A DNA stretch of 26,852 bases from CAYGBW01 sp964348185 (GTDB lineage: Bacteria > Desulfobacterota > BSN033 > WVXP01), in NCBI GenBank assembly GCA_964348185.1, contig CAYGBW010000047.1, positions 1-26,852 of the forward strand, read 5' to 3'. Made by a program: the position numbers and the translations under genes. The number at the start of each line of letters is the position of its first letter. Within the stretch, counting starts at the first letter, position 1. The notes below the pieces were generated by a model that saw only the letters and a list, made by a program, of their open reading frames with translations, did no database searches and was not told the DNA's origin. Positions 17,655-25,451 of the stretch are shown here, piece after piece.

Positions 17655-20600
17655 TTAAGATTCGCCTACCCTGAAGATCGCCTCTTGAGCGCAAACCTCC
17701 GCGCAGAGACCGCAGTCCACGCAGGTCGAGCGGTTGATCTCCACCCTGCCGTCTTCTCCCTGGACCAGGGAGGGACATTCAAACCGCTTGAGGCAGTAGC
17801 CACAGGCGATACAGGCCCCCACAGCTGGCATGTCAATGGCTGAAGTGGGACATTCCTGAAAGCAGATACGGCAGCCGGTACATTTCTCGCAGTCGATGGT
17901 ATAGGTTTCATCGGTTTTCGAGATGGCCCTCTCAGGGCACTGAAGGAGGCACGTATCACAGTGATGGCAAGCCCCACAGTGCAGACATCTGCGTGCCTCA
18001 GCGACGATCGCCTCCTGTTCGGGCAGGAGATGAACCTCCCTGAATCCGTTCTTTCGTTCTTCGGCTGGGAGGACAGGTTCCTCCACCCTGGGCTGCTTTT
18101 CTACCTTATCAATACTGACCGATACCAGCGCCGTGGAGCGGCCTTCCATCTCCCGATCTCCTCTCATGTTCTCCCCTCTCAGGTATCGGTCAATGGAGAG
18201 GGCGGCCTTTCTTCCAGCAGCCAGACCTTCTATGAAGTTCTTGGGGCCTGTCACGGCATCTCCTGCTGCAAAGAGCCCTTCCACGGGAGTGGCCGAAGTC
18301 ACAGGATCCACGGTGATGGTGCCCCAAGGGGTTGAGGGAAGCGTATCGCCCAGACCCGACAGGTCTGGAACATAGGTCGGAGAGGTGATCACAAGATCGG
18401 CCTTCAGCCTTTTTGTCGGGCCTTTCGGAGACAAGACTCTGGTCCTGCCGAGGCTTGTGGGTGTACCGAGAATGGCGGTCCTGAAGCTGACTCCTGTGGC
18501 CCGGCCATTGGCCGTGATGATCTTCGACGGAATCGAAAGAAAGCGAAACCCAACGCCCTCTCGCTCTGCCTCAGTGATTTCTGACGGTTCGGCAGGCAAT
18601 TCCTTTCGCGTACGGTTGTAGAGGACCGTGACCTCTTGTGCTCCAAGCCTCAACGCGGTTCGCGCCGCATCCAGGGCCCGGTCGTTTGCTCCAATCACGA
18701 CCACTCGGGACCCCATGGGAATACTCTGGTTCATCGCGGCTTTTTTGAGAAAGGTGAGCGTGTCGACGACCCCTTCGGCCTCGCGGCCTGGAAGATCAGG
18801 GCCCTTGGCTTTGTGCGCCCCTGGAGCCAAAAGGATGGCCTTAAATCCCTGCGCCTGGAGGTCGCTCAGGGAGATGTCATCTCCGATTCGCGTATTCAAG
18901 CGGAACTGAGCCCCGAGCTTCCGGACGATCTCAATCTCCCGGTTTAGCACTTCTTCGGGGAGCCGAAAGCGCCCGATGCCCACAGCCATTGTACCCCCAG
19001 CCAGAGGAAGAGCCTCAAACACGGTCACCGGGTAACCGTGACGTCTCAGATCGTATGCCGCCATCAAGCCTGTCGGCCCCGATCCTACAATGGCAACCTT
19101 TTCGGTCTTTTCACGGCCCGGCGTGAGGTCCATGGCAAGCCTCTCTTCCCTGTCTGCAAGAAACCGCTTGCAGAGGTCGATGGCAATCGGCTGGTCCACC
19201 TCTCCCCGTCGGCAGATCTTTTCACAGGGCCGGGCGCAGAGTCTACCCGTGATGCCGGGAAAGGGATTCTTTTCGCGGACAAGGGCCAAAGCCTCATCAA
19301 ATCTTCCCATCGATATGAGGGCAGTATAGCCCCGTGCATCGACCTGGATGGGGCAGGCAGCGGTGCAGGGAGCGATTTTGTCCCGATATGTAGGCAAAAG
19401 AGATGGGACCATGGCCCCACTTTTCACTTGGGGAAGATCCCTTTCTAGGGGAGGCACGTGGTGAATATCAACGGGGATGGGGTTAATCTTTAACTGTTCT
19501 CTCTGATGGGTGATACAGGGATATCTGGAGATGAGGACCGCCACACCGCCGTCAGACTGTTGGGTGTATCTCCGTGCCCGCCTGGCCTCCCTAACGAGAT
19601 TCTTCATGTCGTAGGGATTCACAACGCGAATGTACTTGACACCGCATCCTCTGACCAGTTCCTCCAGGGAGAGGGGGGTACCGGGATGTCCATCCGCTGT
19701 GACTCCAGATTCCGGTGTCGGCTGCATTCCTGTCATGGCGGTAGTCGAATTGTCAAGGATGACCAGAATAAACCGTGCGCCGTTGTAAACCGAATTTAGG
19801 AGCCCCTGAGCCCCAGAATGGTAAAAAGTCGAGTCTCCAATGGTGGAGATGATGGGCACGTCGACACCGTCCTGGTGGTAGGCATGGTAGAAGCCACTGG
19901 CAAAGGTGATGCTCGCCCCCATGTCGTGAACGGTATCGACGGTATCCATATTCATTCCAAGGGTGTAGCATCCGATGTCACTGGTGAAGATGGCATTTGG
20001 AAAGGCCCGCTTCAAGGAGAAGAAGGATGCCCGGTGGGGACAGCCCGAACAGAGGGAGGGTCGACGGACGGGTAGGTCAAGATCGACGATCATCTTTTCC
20101 AGCGTCTCGGGAGAGGATTCATCAGGCACGGGGATCGAGAGGTCTTGGCAGAGACCTGACAGAATTCGGGCGACGATCTCAGGGATCATTTCGCCTTCCC
20201 TGGGGACCGTTCCATCGAGTCGCCCCTGGATCTTTGATTTGTCGCGTATTTGGAGCTCGATGACCGGCTCGGTCTCCTCCAGGATTAGGACGTTCTCACA
20301 TTTTTCGATGAAGCGCTCCACCATCTCTGTCGGGAGGGGATAGGGGGTACCGATCTTGAGAACAGGGATGTCTTCCCCAAGACCCATTTCTAGAAGGGCA
20401 TCTCGAACCATGGCATGACAGATTCCACCGGCGATGATACCTAGAGCCGCTTCATCCCGGTCGTGCTCAACGAAATTGACAGACTCCATGAAAAGGAAGG
20501 CTCTCTCTATGTCCTTGAGCTTCATGTTGAGTTGCTTATGGAGGAGAAAGCGAAATCTCGGCGTCGCGCTCCAGCGTTGAGGATTTCGCTGGAAGTTGGC

Positions 20601-21173
20601 CTTCCTCTCAATCCTGGGGATGGGGTTGAACCGGATGATCTGACGGGCGTGGGAGACCCTCGTGACCGACCGGAACAGCACGGGAATCTGGAATTTTTCC
20701 GACACCTCAAAAGCGATCGGCATCATGTGCTGGGCATCTTTGGGGCTTGCCGGGTCAAAGACCGGGATTTTTGCGTACATGGCCATGAACCGAGTGTCTT
20801 GCTCAGTTTGGGAGGAGTGGGGACCCGGATCATCCGCGCTGATGATCACGAGCCCTCCAATCGTCCCGATGTAGGCTGAACTCATCAGCGGATCGGTGGC
20901 CACATTCAACCCCACCTGTTTCATGGCCACTGCAGCTCGTTTTCCCGTGTAGGATGCCACGAGAGCGTTTTCTAGAGCAACTTTTTCGTTTGTAGACCAT
21001 TCGACATAGGTGTTCAGATTATTCTCCTGCTTGAATTGAACGACGGCGGGCAGGATCTCGGAACTGGGGGTTCCCGGATAGGCTGCCATAAAGTGGCATC
21101 CGCTCTCAACAATCCCCCTGGCAATGGCTTCATTACCCAGGAGTATTCTCGCCTCAGAATTCGACATCGTCAC
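17655..21173 (-). CDS. iorA: Fusion: indolepyruvate:ferredoxin oxidoreductase alpha with an internal GltD/NfnL-like FAD module and multiple Fe-S domains
   Basis: 1172 aa, roughly twice a normal IorA. Residues 1-565 are the IorA core: AYPGTPSSEI (31-40), CSGCPHR (375-381), and the thiamine-diphosphate site GDSTF (446-450) to D474-N475. Residues about 600-1010 are a GltD/NfnL-like flavoprotein: Fe-S cysteines C603, C607, C646, C650, C654; FAD motif GSGPTG (697-702); a pyridine-nucleotide Rossmann motif changed to GANDRA (828-833); and a C-terminal FAD block near G971-D972. Residues 1063-1108 add cysteine clusters CLHCGAC, CDTC and CTGCRICFQECP. Residues 1121-1161 are the usual IorA terminal ferredoxin (C1121, 1124, 1127, 1133; 1151, 1154, 1157, 1161). 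The flavin module is thus inserted inside IorA, predicting direct Fd-to-NAD(P) electron flow. GTG 21173 or ATG 21167 may be the start. Confidence 0.93.
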   Translation of the reverse strand: MTMSNSEARILLGNEAIARGIVESGCHFMAAYPGTPSSEILPAVVQFKQENNLNTYVEWSTNEKVALENALVASYTGKRAAVAMKQVGLNVATDPLMSSAYIGTIGGLVIISADDPGPHSSQTEQDTRFMAMYAKIPVFDPASPKDAQHMMPIAFEVSEKFQIPVLFRSVTRVSHARQIIRFNPIPRIERKANFQRNPQRWSATPRFRFLLHKQLNMKLKDIERAFLFMESVNFVEHDRDEAALGIIAGGICHAMVRDALLEMGLGEDIPVLKIGTPYPLPTEMVERFIEKCENVLILEETEPVIELQIRDKSKIQGRLDGTVPREGEMIPEIVARILSGLCQDLSIPVPDESSPETLEKMIVDLDLPVRRPSLCSGCPHRASFFSLKRAFPNAIFTSDIGCYTLGMNMDTVDTVHDMGASITFASGFYHAYHQDGVDVPIISTIGDSTFYHSGAQGLLNSVYNGARFILVILDNSTTAMTGMQPTPESGVTADGHPGTPLSLEELVRGCGVKYIRVVNPYDMKNLVREARRARRYTQQSDGGVAVLISRYPCITHQREQLKINPIPVDIHHVPPLERDLPQVKSGAMVPSLLPTYRDKIAPCTAACPIQVDARGYTALISMGRFDEALALVREKNPFPGITGRLCARPCEKICRRGEVDQPIAIDLCKRFLADREERLAMDLTPGREKTEKVAIVGSGPTGLMAAYDLRRHGYPVTVFEALPLAGGTMAVGIGRFRLPEEVLNREIEIVRKLGAQFRLNTRIGDDISLSDLQAQGFKAILLAPGAHKAKGPDLPGREAEGVVDTLTFLKKAAMNQSIPMGSRVVVIGANDRALDAARTALRLGAQEVTVLYNRTRKELPAEPSEITEAEREGVGFRFLSIPSKIITANGRATGVSFRTAILGTPTSLGRTRVLSPKGPTKRLKADLVITSPTYVPDLSGLGDTLPSTPWGTITVDPVTSATPVEGLFAAGDAVTGPKNFIEGLAAGRKAALSIDRYLRGENMRGDREMEGRSTALVSVSIDKVEKQPRVEEPVLPAEERKNGFREVHLLPEQEAIVAEARRCLHCGACHHCDTCLLQCPERAISKTDETYTIDCEKCTGCRICFQECPTSAIDMPAVGACIACGYCLKRFECPSLVQGEDGRVEINRSTCVDCGLCAEVCAQEAIFRVGES

Positions 21174-21193
21174 GGGCTTCCCTGTTTTTGGTC

Positions 21194-22498
21194 TCAGTGG
21201 GTCAAAAGGATGTCTCTCATTTTATCCCACTGGCAGTGGACGATCTCCCGAATCAATTGGCCGTCAAGAGACGCCAGGGATTCCGAGGGGTTTGCCCCTG
21301 CGTCCCCCGTGTCCCCTGCCCATTCCAAGAAATGGGTAGCCAAGGACAAGGCCTGTTTTGCAAACCACTCTCTGGCCGATGGCCCTGAGTGAAGGGTCGA
21401 GAGATCGTCAGAACGTTCAGGCTCTATCATGACCAGCCATCCCCGATCGTATGGCGCCTTCCACACCAGGGCAGGGTCCCCCTCCAGCTCACGATTCACG
21501 TTAGAGACGGTTCCTTCAAGGGGCGAAGGGATGTCTACCCTCTTGTCCCCTGCTGTGATTTCCACGAGAACATCGTTTTTCTTGAGAGAGCTGCCGATGG
21601 ACGGGAGACTGAGGGTACCGGCCCCGGCGGCAAAGGTGGAAACCAAGTCATCCAGTCCCAGTCTGATCCATCGGTCGAAGGGCTTGGCCCAGACATGGTG
21701 GTCACTGTAATGGAACCCCGGGAAGAAGGTGAATCCATTCACCTGGAAGGGCAGGAGGCTCTTGCCGGGTTTGACGGCAAAGGCGGGGTGTACCTCAAAT
21801 CGGTCCTCCATCATCTGATCCACCTCGCAACGCCAGCACTCAAAACCGTTTGAACAGATCATGAAATCCACAAGCCCGAGCCGCATGTACCGGCAGTACC
21901 GCAGTGTCCCCGTGTCGGACTGGTTGATTTTTCTGATCCGATTCATCTCCATTTTTATGGCCCCCGTGGGGCAGATATACTCACACGCCCCACAGGCCAC
22001 GCAACTCTCAGAATCGATGTTGAAGGGGGTTCCGACCTGTTTTCCGATCCCTCGGTTTGAAAAGCCGATGGCATGGGCTCCCACGATCTCCTGACAGGTC
22101 CGGACGCACAGCCCGCAGAGGATACAGTCGTTTTCTGGATTTTCAGTCTTGAAGCGGCTCTGTTGGACCCCAAGCTCCCGGGCAAGGGCTTGAATCGGGA
22201 CGACCTGAGGACACCTTGCCAGGAGAAGCTCAATCAGGACCTGTCGGGCCCGAAGCACCCTTTTCGAATGGGTTTTGACCTCGATACCTTTCCGGGCAGG
22301 GTAGTTGCACGCCGTCACGAGACGGGACCTTCCATTCTCCACAACTTCCACGGTACAGAGTCTACAGGAGCCATAGGGGGTTAGGTCTGGATGATAACAG
22401 AGGGTCGGAACGGGAATCGACAACTTCCGGGTGATCTCCAGAAGGGGGGTATTCGCCTCTGCCCTTACCCTTTTTCCGTTGACAGTCAGTGTAATCAT
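21194..22498 (-). CDS. NuoG-type ferredoxin fused to a GcvH-like domain
   Basis: Residues 1-75 form a [2Fe-2S] domain (C34, C45, C48, C64) as in NuoG and HydA N-termini. The following NuoG-like region keeps only C96, so the His-Cys cluster appears lost. Two [4Fe-4S] sites follow: C125/128/131/135 and C166/169/172/176. A second cysteine block, C202, C215, C221, C224 in YCRYMRLGLVDF and ECWRCEVDQMM, is the motif I associate with GcvH-like proteins of anaerobic Deltaproteobacteria. Residues about 255-390 resemble glycine-cleavage H protein, but the lipoyl-lysine context (ESVKA in GcvH) is VEITAGDKRVDIPSP, so lipoylation is doubtful. Likely an electron-transfer subunit linking NuoEF-like proteins to the IorA fusion 20 nt downstream. 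AGGAAG precedes the ATG. Confidence 0.85.
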   Translation of the reverse strand: MITLTVNGKRVRAEANTPLLEITRKLSIPVPTLCYHPDLTPYGSCRLCTVEVVENGRSRLVTACNYPARKGIEVKTHSKRVLRARQVLIELLLARCPQVVPIQALARELGVQQSRFKTENPENDCILCGLCVRTCQEIVGAHAIGFSNRGIGKQVGTPFNIDSESCVACGACEYICPTGAIKMEMNRIRKINQSDTGTLRYCRYMRLGLVDFMICSNGFECWRCEVDQMMEDRFEVHPAFAVKPGKSLLPFQVNGFTFFPGFHYSDHHVWAKPFDRWIRLGLDDLVSTFAAGAGTLSLPSIGSSLKKNDVLVEITAGDKRVDIPSPLEGTVSNVNRELEGDPALVWKAPYDRGWLVMIEPERSDDLSTLHSGPSAREWFAKQALSLATHFLEWAGDTGDAGANPSESLASLDGQLIREIVHCQWDKMRDILLTH

Positions 22499-22577
22499 AA
22501 GTGGGCTTCCTGCGTGTTTTGTCGCCCGAGGGATCGGTGAAGCCCCCCCACCTTTGGGTGAAGACCCTGGCTTAACA

Positions 22578-22714
22578 AACTCGAAATTCGAATATCGAAA
22601 TCCGAAACAAACTCTAATATCAAATGACAGAAGATCAAAACGGCGTTTAGAACATTTGGATTTTTGATTTCGATGTTGTTTCGAATTTCGGATTTCGTGC
22701 TTCGGATTTCATCA
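22578..22714. repeat. Inverted pair of degenerate heptamer arrays (AATCCGA / TTCGGAT type) inside the operon
   Basis: The left arm (22578-22612) holds 7-mers AACTCGA, AATTCGA, ATATCGA, AATCCGA and a decayed unit. The right arm (22680-22714) holds TTCGAAT, TTCGGAT, TTCGTGC, TTCGGAT and a decayed unit. Bases 22596-22610 pair with 22676-22690 over 15 positions with one mismatch, enclosing about 65 bases. It lies in the 271-bp space between the nuoF-like gene and the NuoG/GcvH fusion gene, so a transcript spanning the operon would carry the hairpin. The low-G+C content contrasts with the genes around it. Confidence 0.78.
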
Positions 22715-22769
22715 TTACTCATTAGGTTGCAGGCAGTGGCCAATGGGGTGGCCGCTGGTTGCCCGCAGC

Positions 22770-24626
22770 TCATTTAACTGAGACTGCGTCAAACTTGCAG
22801 GTCTCATAACAGACGCCACATTTGACGCAGCGGTCGCCATCCAGCCGATGGGAATGCTTCTTTTCTCCAGAGATTGCCTCCACCGGACAAACCTTGAGAC
22901 AGGCCCCGCAACCGGTGCATGTCTCAGGGTCGATACCATACATGATCAGTCCCTTGCAGACCCTCGCTGGACACCGTTTGTCTTTGATATGGGCCTCGTA
23001 CTCATCCCGGAAATAGCGAATCGTCGACAGGACCGGATTCGGCGCCGTCGAGCCCAGAGCACAGAGGGACGTCTCTACCATGGCTTGAGACACATCCTCG
23101 AGAAGGTCAATGTCTCCCTCCCTGCCATTCCCCTCACAGATTCGAGTGAGAATCTCATCCATCTGGAGCAGCCCCTCCCGGCAGGGAGTACACTTCCCGC
23201 AAGACTCCTCCTCGAGGAACCGGACAAAATAACGGGCCATATCCACCATGCAGGTGTCTTCGTCCATGACGATCATACCGCCAGAGCCCATCATGGACCC
23301 TGCTTCCTGAAGTCGATCAAAATCTATGGGGAGATCGAGAAGGCCTTCAGGAAGACAGCCACCGGAGGGTCCACCTGTCTGAACCGCTTTAAACCGTTTT
23401 CCTGCCGGGGTTCCCCCTCCGATATCGTAGATAATCTGGCGAAGGGTCATCCCCATGGGAACCTCAATGAGGCCCGTGTTGTTGATTTTGCCAACCAGTG
23501 AAAAGATCTTCGTGCCCTTTGACCGTGCCGTTCCGATGGCCGAATACTCACCCGCGCCGATGTTGATGATGATCGGAACGTTGGCCCAGGTCTCCACATT
23601 GTTCAGGTTACTGGGTTGGTCCCAGAGGCCGTGCTCGACAGTGTGAATGTATTTGGCGCGAGGTTCCCCAACCCTTCCCTCGAGAGAGGCCATGAGGGCC
23701 GTTGATTCTCCGCACACAAAGGCGCCTCCCCCACGGTTCACCTTGAGGGTGAAGCTCAGGTTCGACCCCACGATGTTTCTCCCAAGCAGGCCATACGCCT
23801 TGGCCTGGTCGATGGCACGGATGAGGTGCGCGACTGCGAGGGGATATTCGCGACGGACATAGACGTACCCCTCCTCGGAACCGATAGCATAGGCGCCAAT
23901 AAGCATTCCCTCGATAATGCTGTGGGGGTTACCCTCCAGCAGGGACCGATCCATGTAGGCGCCAGGATCGCCTTCATCCGCGTTGCAGATGACGAACTTC
24001 TCTTTTCCAGACGTTCGCCGGCAGGCGGCCCATTTCTCCCCGGTCAAAAACCCCCCGCCCCCGCGACCTCTCAGACCCGATTTCTTGATCGTGTCAATGA
24101 CCTCCTCCGCGGTCATTTCGGAAAGGACCTTTTCCAGAGCCTGGTAGCCACCGATGGCTATGTAGTCATCGATCTGTGAGGGATCGATCTCTCCGTTCCT
24201 TCCGAAAACGAGCCGCCTCTGGAGTCGGTAAAAAGGGACCTCACTTTCGTTGACCCATCTCTCTCTGGTCGTGGGGTCCACGTAGAGCAACCGATCGACG
24301 ATTCTGCCGGCCTTGACGGTTTCTCCGACGATTTCGGCGACATCTCTGGGGCGAACCTGTTGATAGAAGATGTTTTTCGGACGGATAACAACCAAGGGTC
24401 CCCGCTCGCAAAAGCCATGGCAGCCACTCTCTCGAAAATCAACCTGTCCATCAGTATTCTGGTCTTTTAGCGCCTCTCTGAAGGCATCGGCCACACCCCT
24501 GGCTCCAGAGGCGAGACAACCGGTTCCACCACAGAGGGTGATGCATGGTCTGCTCTCATCCCTGGATTTTTGGAGTGATTGACGAAGATCTCTGAGGGCT
24601 GAAATGCTCGCGATTCGATGATCCAT
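22770..24626 (-). CDS. nuoF: NuoF/HydB-like NADH-binding flavoprotein with extra Fe-S domains
   Basis: Large flavoprotein of the NuoF/HydB/HndC type that exchanges electrons between NADH and Fe-S clusters through FMN. Four parts are visible: an N-terminal thioredoxin-like [2Fe-2S] domain (C32/C37 and C69/C73); the FMN/NADH core with GLRGRGGGGFLTGEKW (184-199) and GAFVCGESTAL (301-311); the NuoF [4Fe-4S] site C476, C479, C482, C522; and a C-terminal 2[4Fe-4S] ferredoxin (C570/573/576/580 and C600/603/606/610). The extra end domains mark the bifurcating-hydrogenase/NADP-hydrogenase type rather than the respiratory complex I subunit. The ATG at 24626, two bases after the nuoE stop, is preferred; an upstream ATG at 24743 would overlap nuoE and add 39 unrelated residues. 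618 aa. Confidence 0.92.
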   Translation of the reverse strand: MDHRIASISALRDLRQSLQKSRDESRPCITLCGGTGCLASGARGVADAFREALKDQNTDGQVDFRESGCHGFCERGPLVVIRPKNIFYQQVRPRDVAEIVGETVKAGRIVDRLLYVDPTTRERWVNESEVPFYRLQRRLVFGRNGEIDPSQIDDYIAIGGYQALEKVLSEMTAEEVIDTIKKSGLRGRGGGGFLTGEKWAACRRTSGKEKFVICNADEGDPGAYMDRSLLEGNPHSIIEGMLIGAYAIGSEEGYVYVRREYPLAVAHLIRAIDQAKAYGLLGRNIVGSNLSFTLKVNRGGGAFVCGESTALMASLEGRVGEPRAKYIHTVEHGLWDQPSNLNNVETWANVPIIINIGAGEYSAIGTARSKGTKIFSLVGKINNTGLIEVPMGMTLRQIIYDIGGGTPAGKRFKAVQTGGPSGGCLPEGLLDLPIDFDRLQEAGSMMGSGGMIVMDEDTCMVDMARYFVRFLEEESCGKCTPCREGLLQMDEILTRICEGNGREGDIDLLEDVSQAMVETSLCALGSTAPNPVLSTIRYFRDEYEAHIKDKRCPARVCKGLIMYGIDPETCTGCGACLKVCPVEAISGEKKHSHRLDGDRCVKCGVCYETCKFDAVSVK

Positions 24627-24628
24627 CC

Positions 24629-25096
24629 CTATGGCCTTTCGCGATATTTTTTCAGAATGGATTCGATTGTCTTCGTCTTCACCCTTCCGTGATAGGCTTG
24701 ATCGACAACCAACAAGGGGCCAAGAGCACAGGCCCCGAGGCAATTGACACTCTCGAGAGAGAATCTCATATCTCTTGTCGTGCCCCCGGCCCTAACCTCC
24801 AGACGATTTTCAAGGTAATCGAGAATTCTGACGCCTCCTCGCACATGACAGGCCGTTCCCAGGCAGACCTGGATGGTGTGTTTCCCCCTGGGTTCGAGGC
24901 TGAAGGCTTTGTAGAACGTGGCAATTTCGTAGACTCTGGTGAGGGATATGTCGAGGCTTTTTGCCACCTGGATAAGCGCATTTCGCGGAAGGAAGTTCGT
25001 CCGAGCCTGGATGTCCTGCAAGATCGCTATGAGATGGGATTCCTTGTACCCATGTTTTTCAAGGATTTCAGTGACAGCCCCCGAATCGAGGTGCAT
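24629..25096 (-). CDS. nuoE: NuoE/HydC-like [2Fe-2S] subunit
   Basis: Thioredoxin-like ferredoxin subunit that partners NuoF-type flavoproteins in complex I and in soluble bifurcating hydrogenases and dehydrogenases. The N-terminal helical part has ILQDIQARTNFLPRNAL (25-41) and VYEIATFYKAF (55-65). The [2Fe-2S] ligands are C78/C83 (CLGTAC) and C119/C123 (CLGAC). At 155 aa it is full length. GAGGAGAAG upstream of the ATG is a strong ribosome-binding site. It is the first gene of the minus-strand operon and ends two bases before the nuoF-like start, implying translational coupling. Because NuoA-D and NuoH-N genes are absent here, membrane complex I is unlikely. Confidence 0.93.
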   Translation of the reverse strand: MHLDSGAVTEILEKHGYKESHLIAILQDIQARTNFLPRNALIQVAKSLDISLTRVYEIATFYKAFSLEPRGKHTIQVCLGTACHVRGGVRILDYLENRLEVRAGGTTRDMRFSLESVNCLGACALGPLLVVDQAYHGRVKTKTIESILKKYRERP

Positions 25097-25240
25097 CGGT
25101 TCTTCTCCTCACGAGGCTTGTGATGGGTCAATGCTTACCTTTTCAGTTTTGGGAGCCCTTTCATTACGCAAGTGTCGGACCCGTGGGCAGGGGCAACGTT
25201 GCTTCCTGTGCCGTCTCACAAAGAAAGTGGCGTGATTGGA

Positions 25241-25375
25241 TTATTGGAGATTCTTCGCCACGCCAAAAATGTGGCTCAGATTAACGACGGTTTTGACGTG
25301 GTCACGCTGAACATCATGAAGCGTCTCGATGGCATGCATTCCACGATACCTGATTACGGGAATAGCCCCTTTCAT
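25241..25375 (-). CDS. Possible small ORF (44 aa) in the nuoE leader
   Basis: The ATG at 25375 has AAGGA seven bases upstream and encodes MKGAIPVIRYRGMHAIETL followed by a hydrophilic tail ending FGVAKNLQ. The frame continues upstream to an ATG at 25399 and a TTG at 25414. Composition looks protein-like but I recognise no family, and an overlapping plus frame is equally open. It may be an unannotated small protein, a leader ORF, or chance. Confidence 0.25.
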   Translation of the reverse strand: MKGAIPVIRYRGMHAIETLHDVQRDHVKTVVNLSHIFGVAKNLQ

Positions 25376-25421
25376 CTCCCCATCCTTAAGGGAAGGCATC
25401 GCCCGACATGGCAACTCCTCT

Positions 25422-25451
25422 ATTTTACCCTAAAAAAGGGGAACATTTAAA
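25422..25451 (-). promoter_or_regulatory. Candidate promoter of the nuoE-iorB operon
   Basis: On the minus strand TAAAAT (25422-25427, 5 of 6 matches) is preceded after 18 bases by TTTAAA (25446-25451, 4 of 6). Initiation here would give a leader of about 320 nt before nuoE, including the small frames noted in the region entry. Confidence 0.4.

Noticed and set aside
22770..25096. Respiratory complex I (nuo) operon
   Set aside because: Only E, F and a partial G-like protein are present, the F protein has hydrogenase-type extra domains, and no membrane subunits occur.
25172..25450. Plus-strand 92-codon frame upstream of nuoE
   Set aside because: It opposes the operon leader, lacks a clear ribosome-binding site and overlaps a minus frame that has one; not called as a gene.
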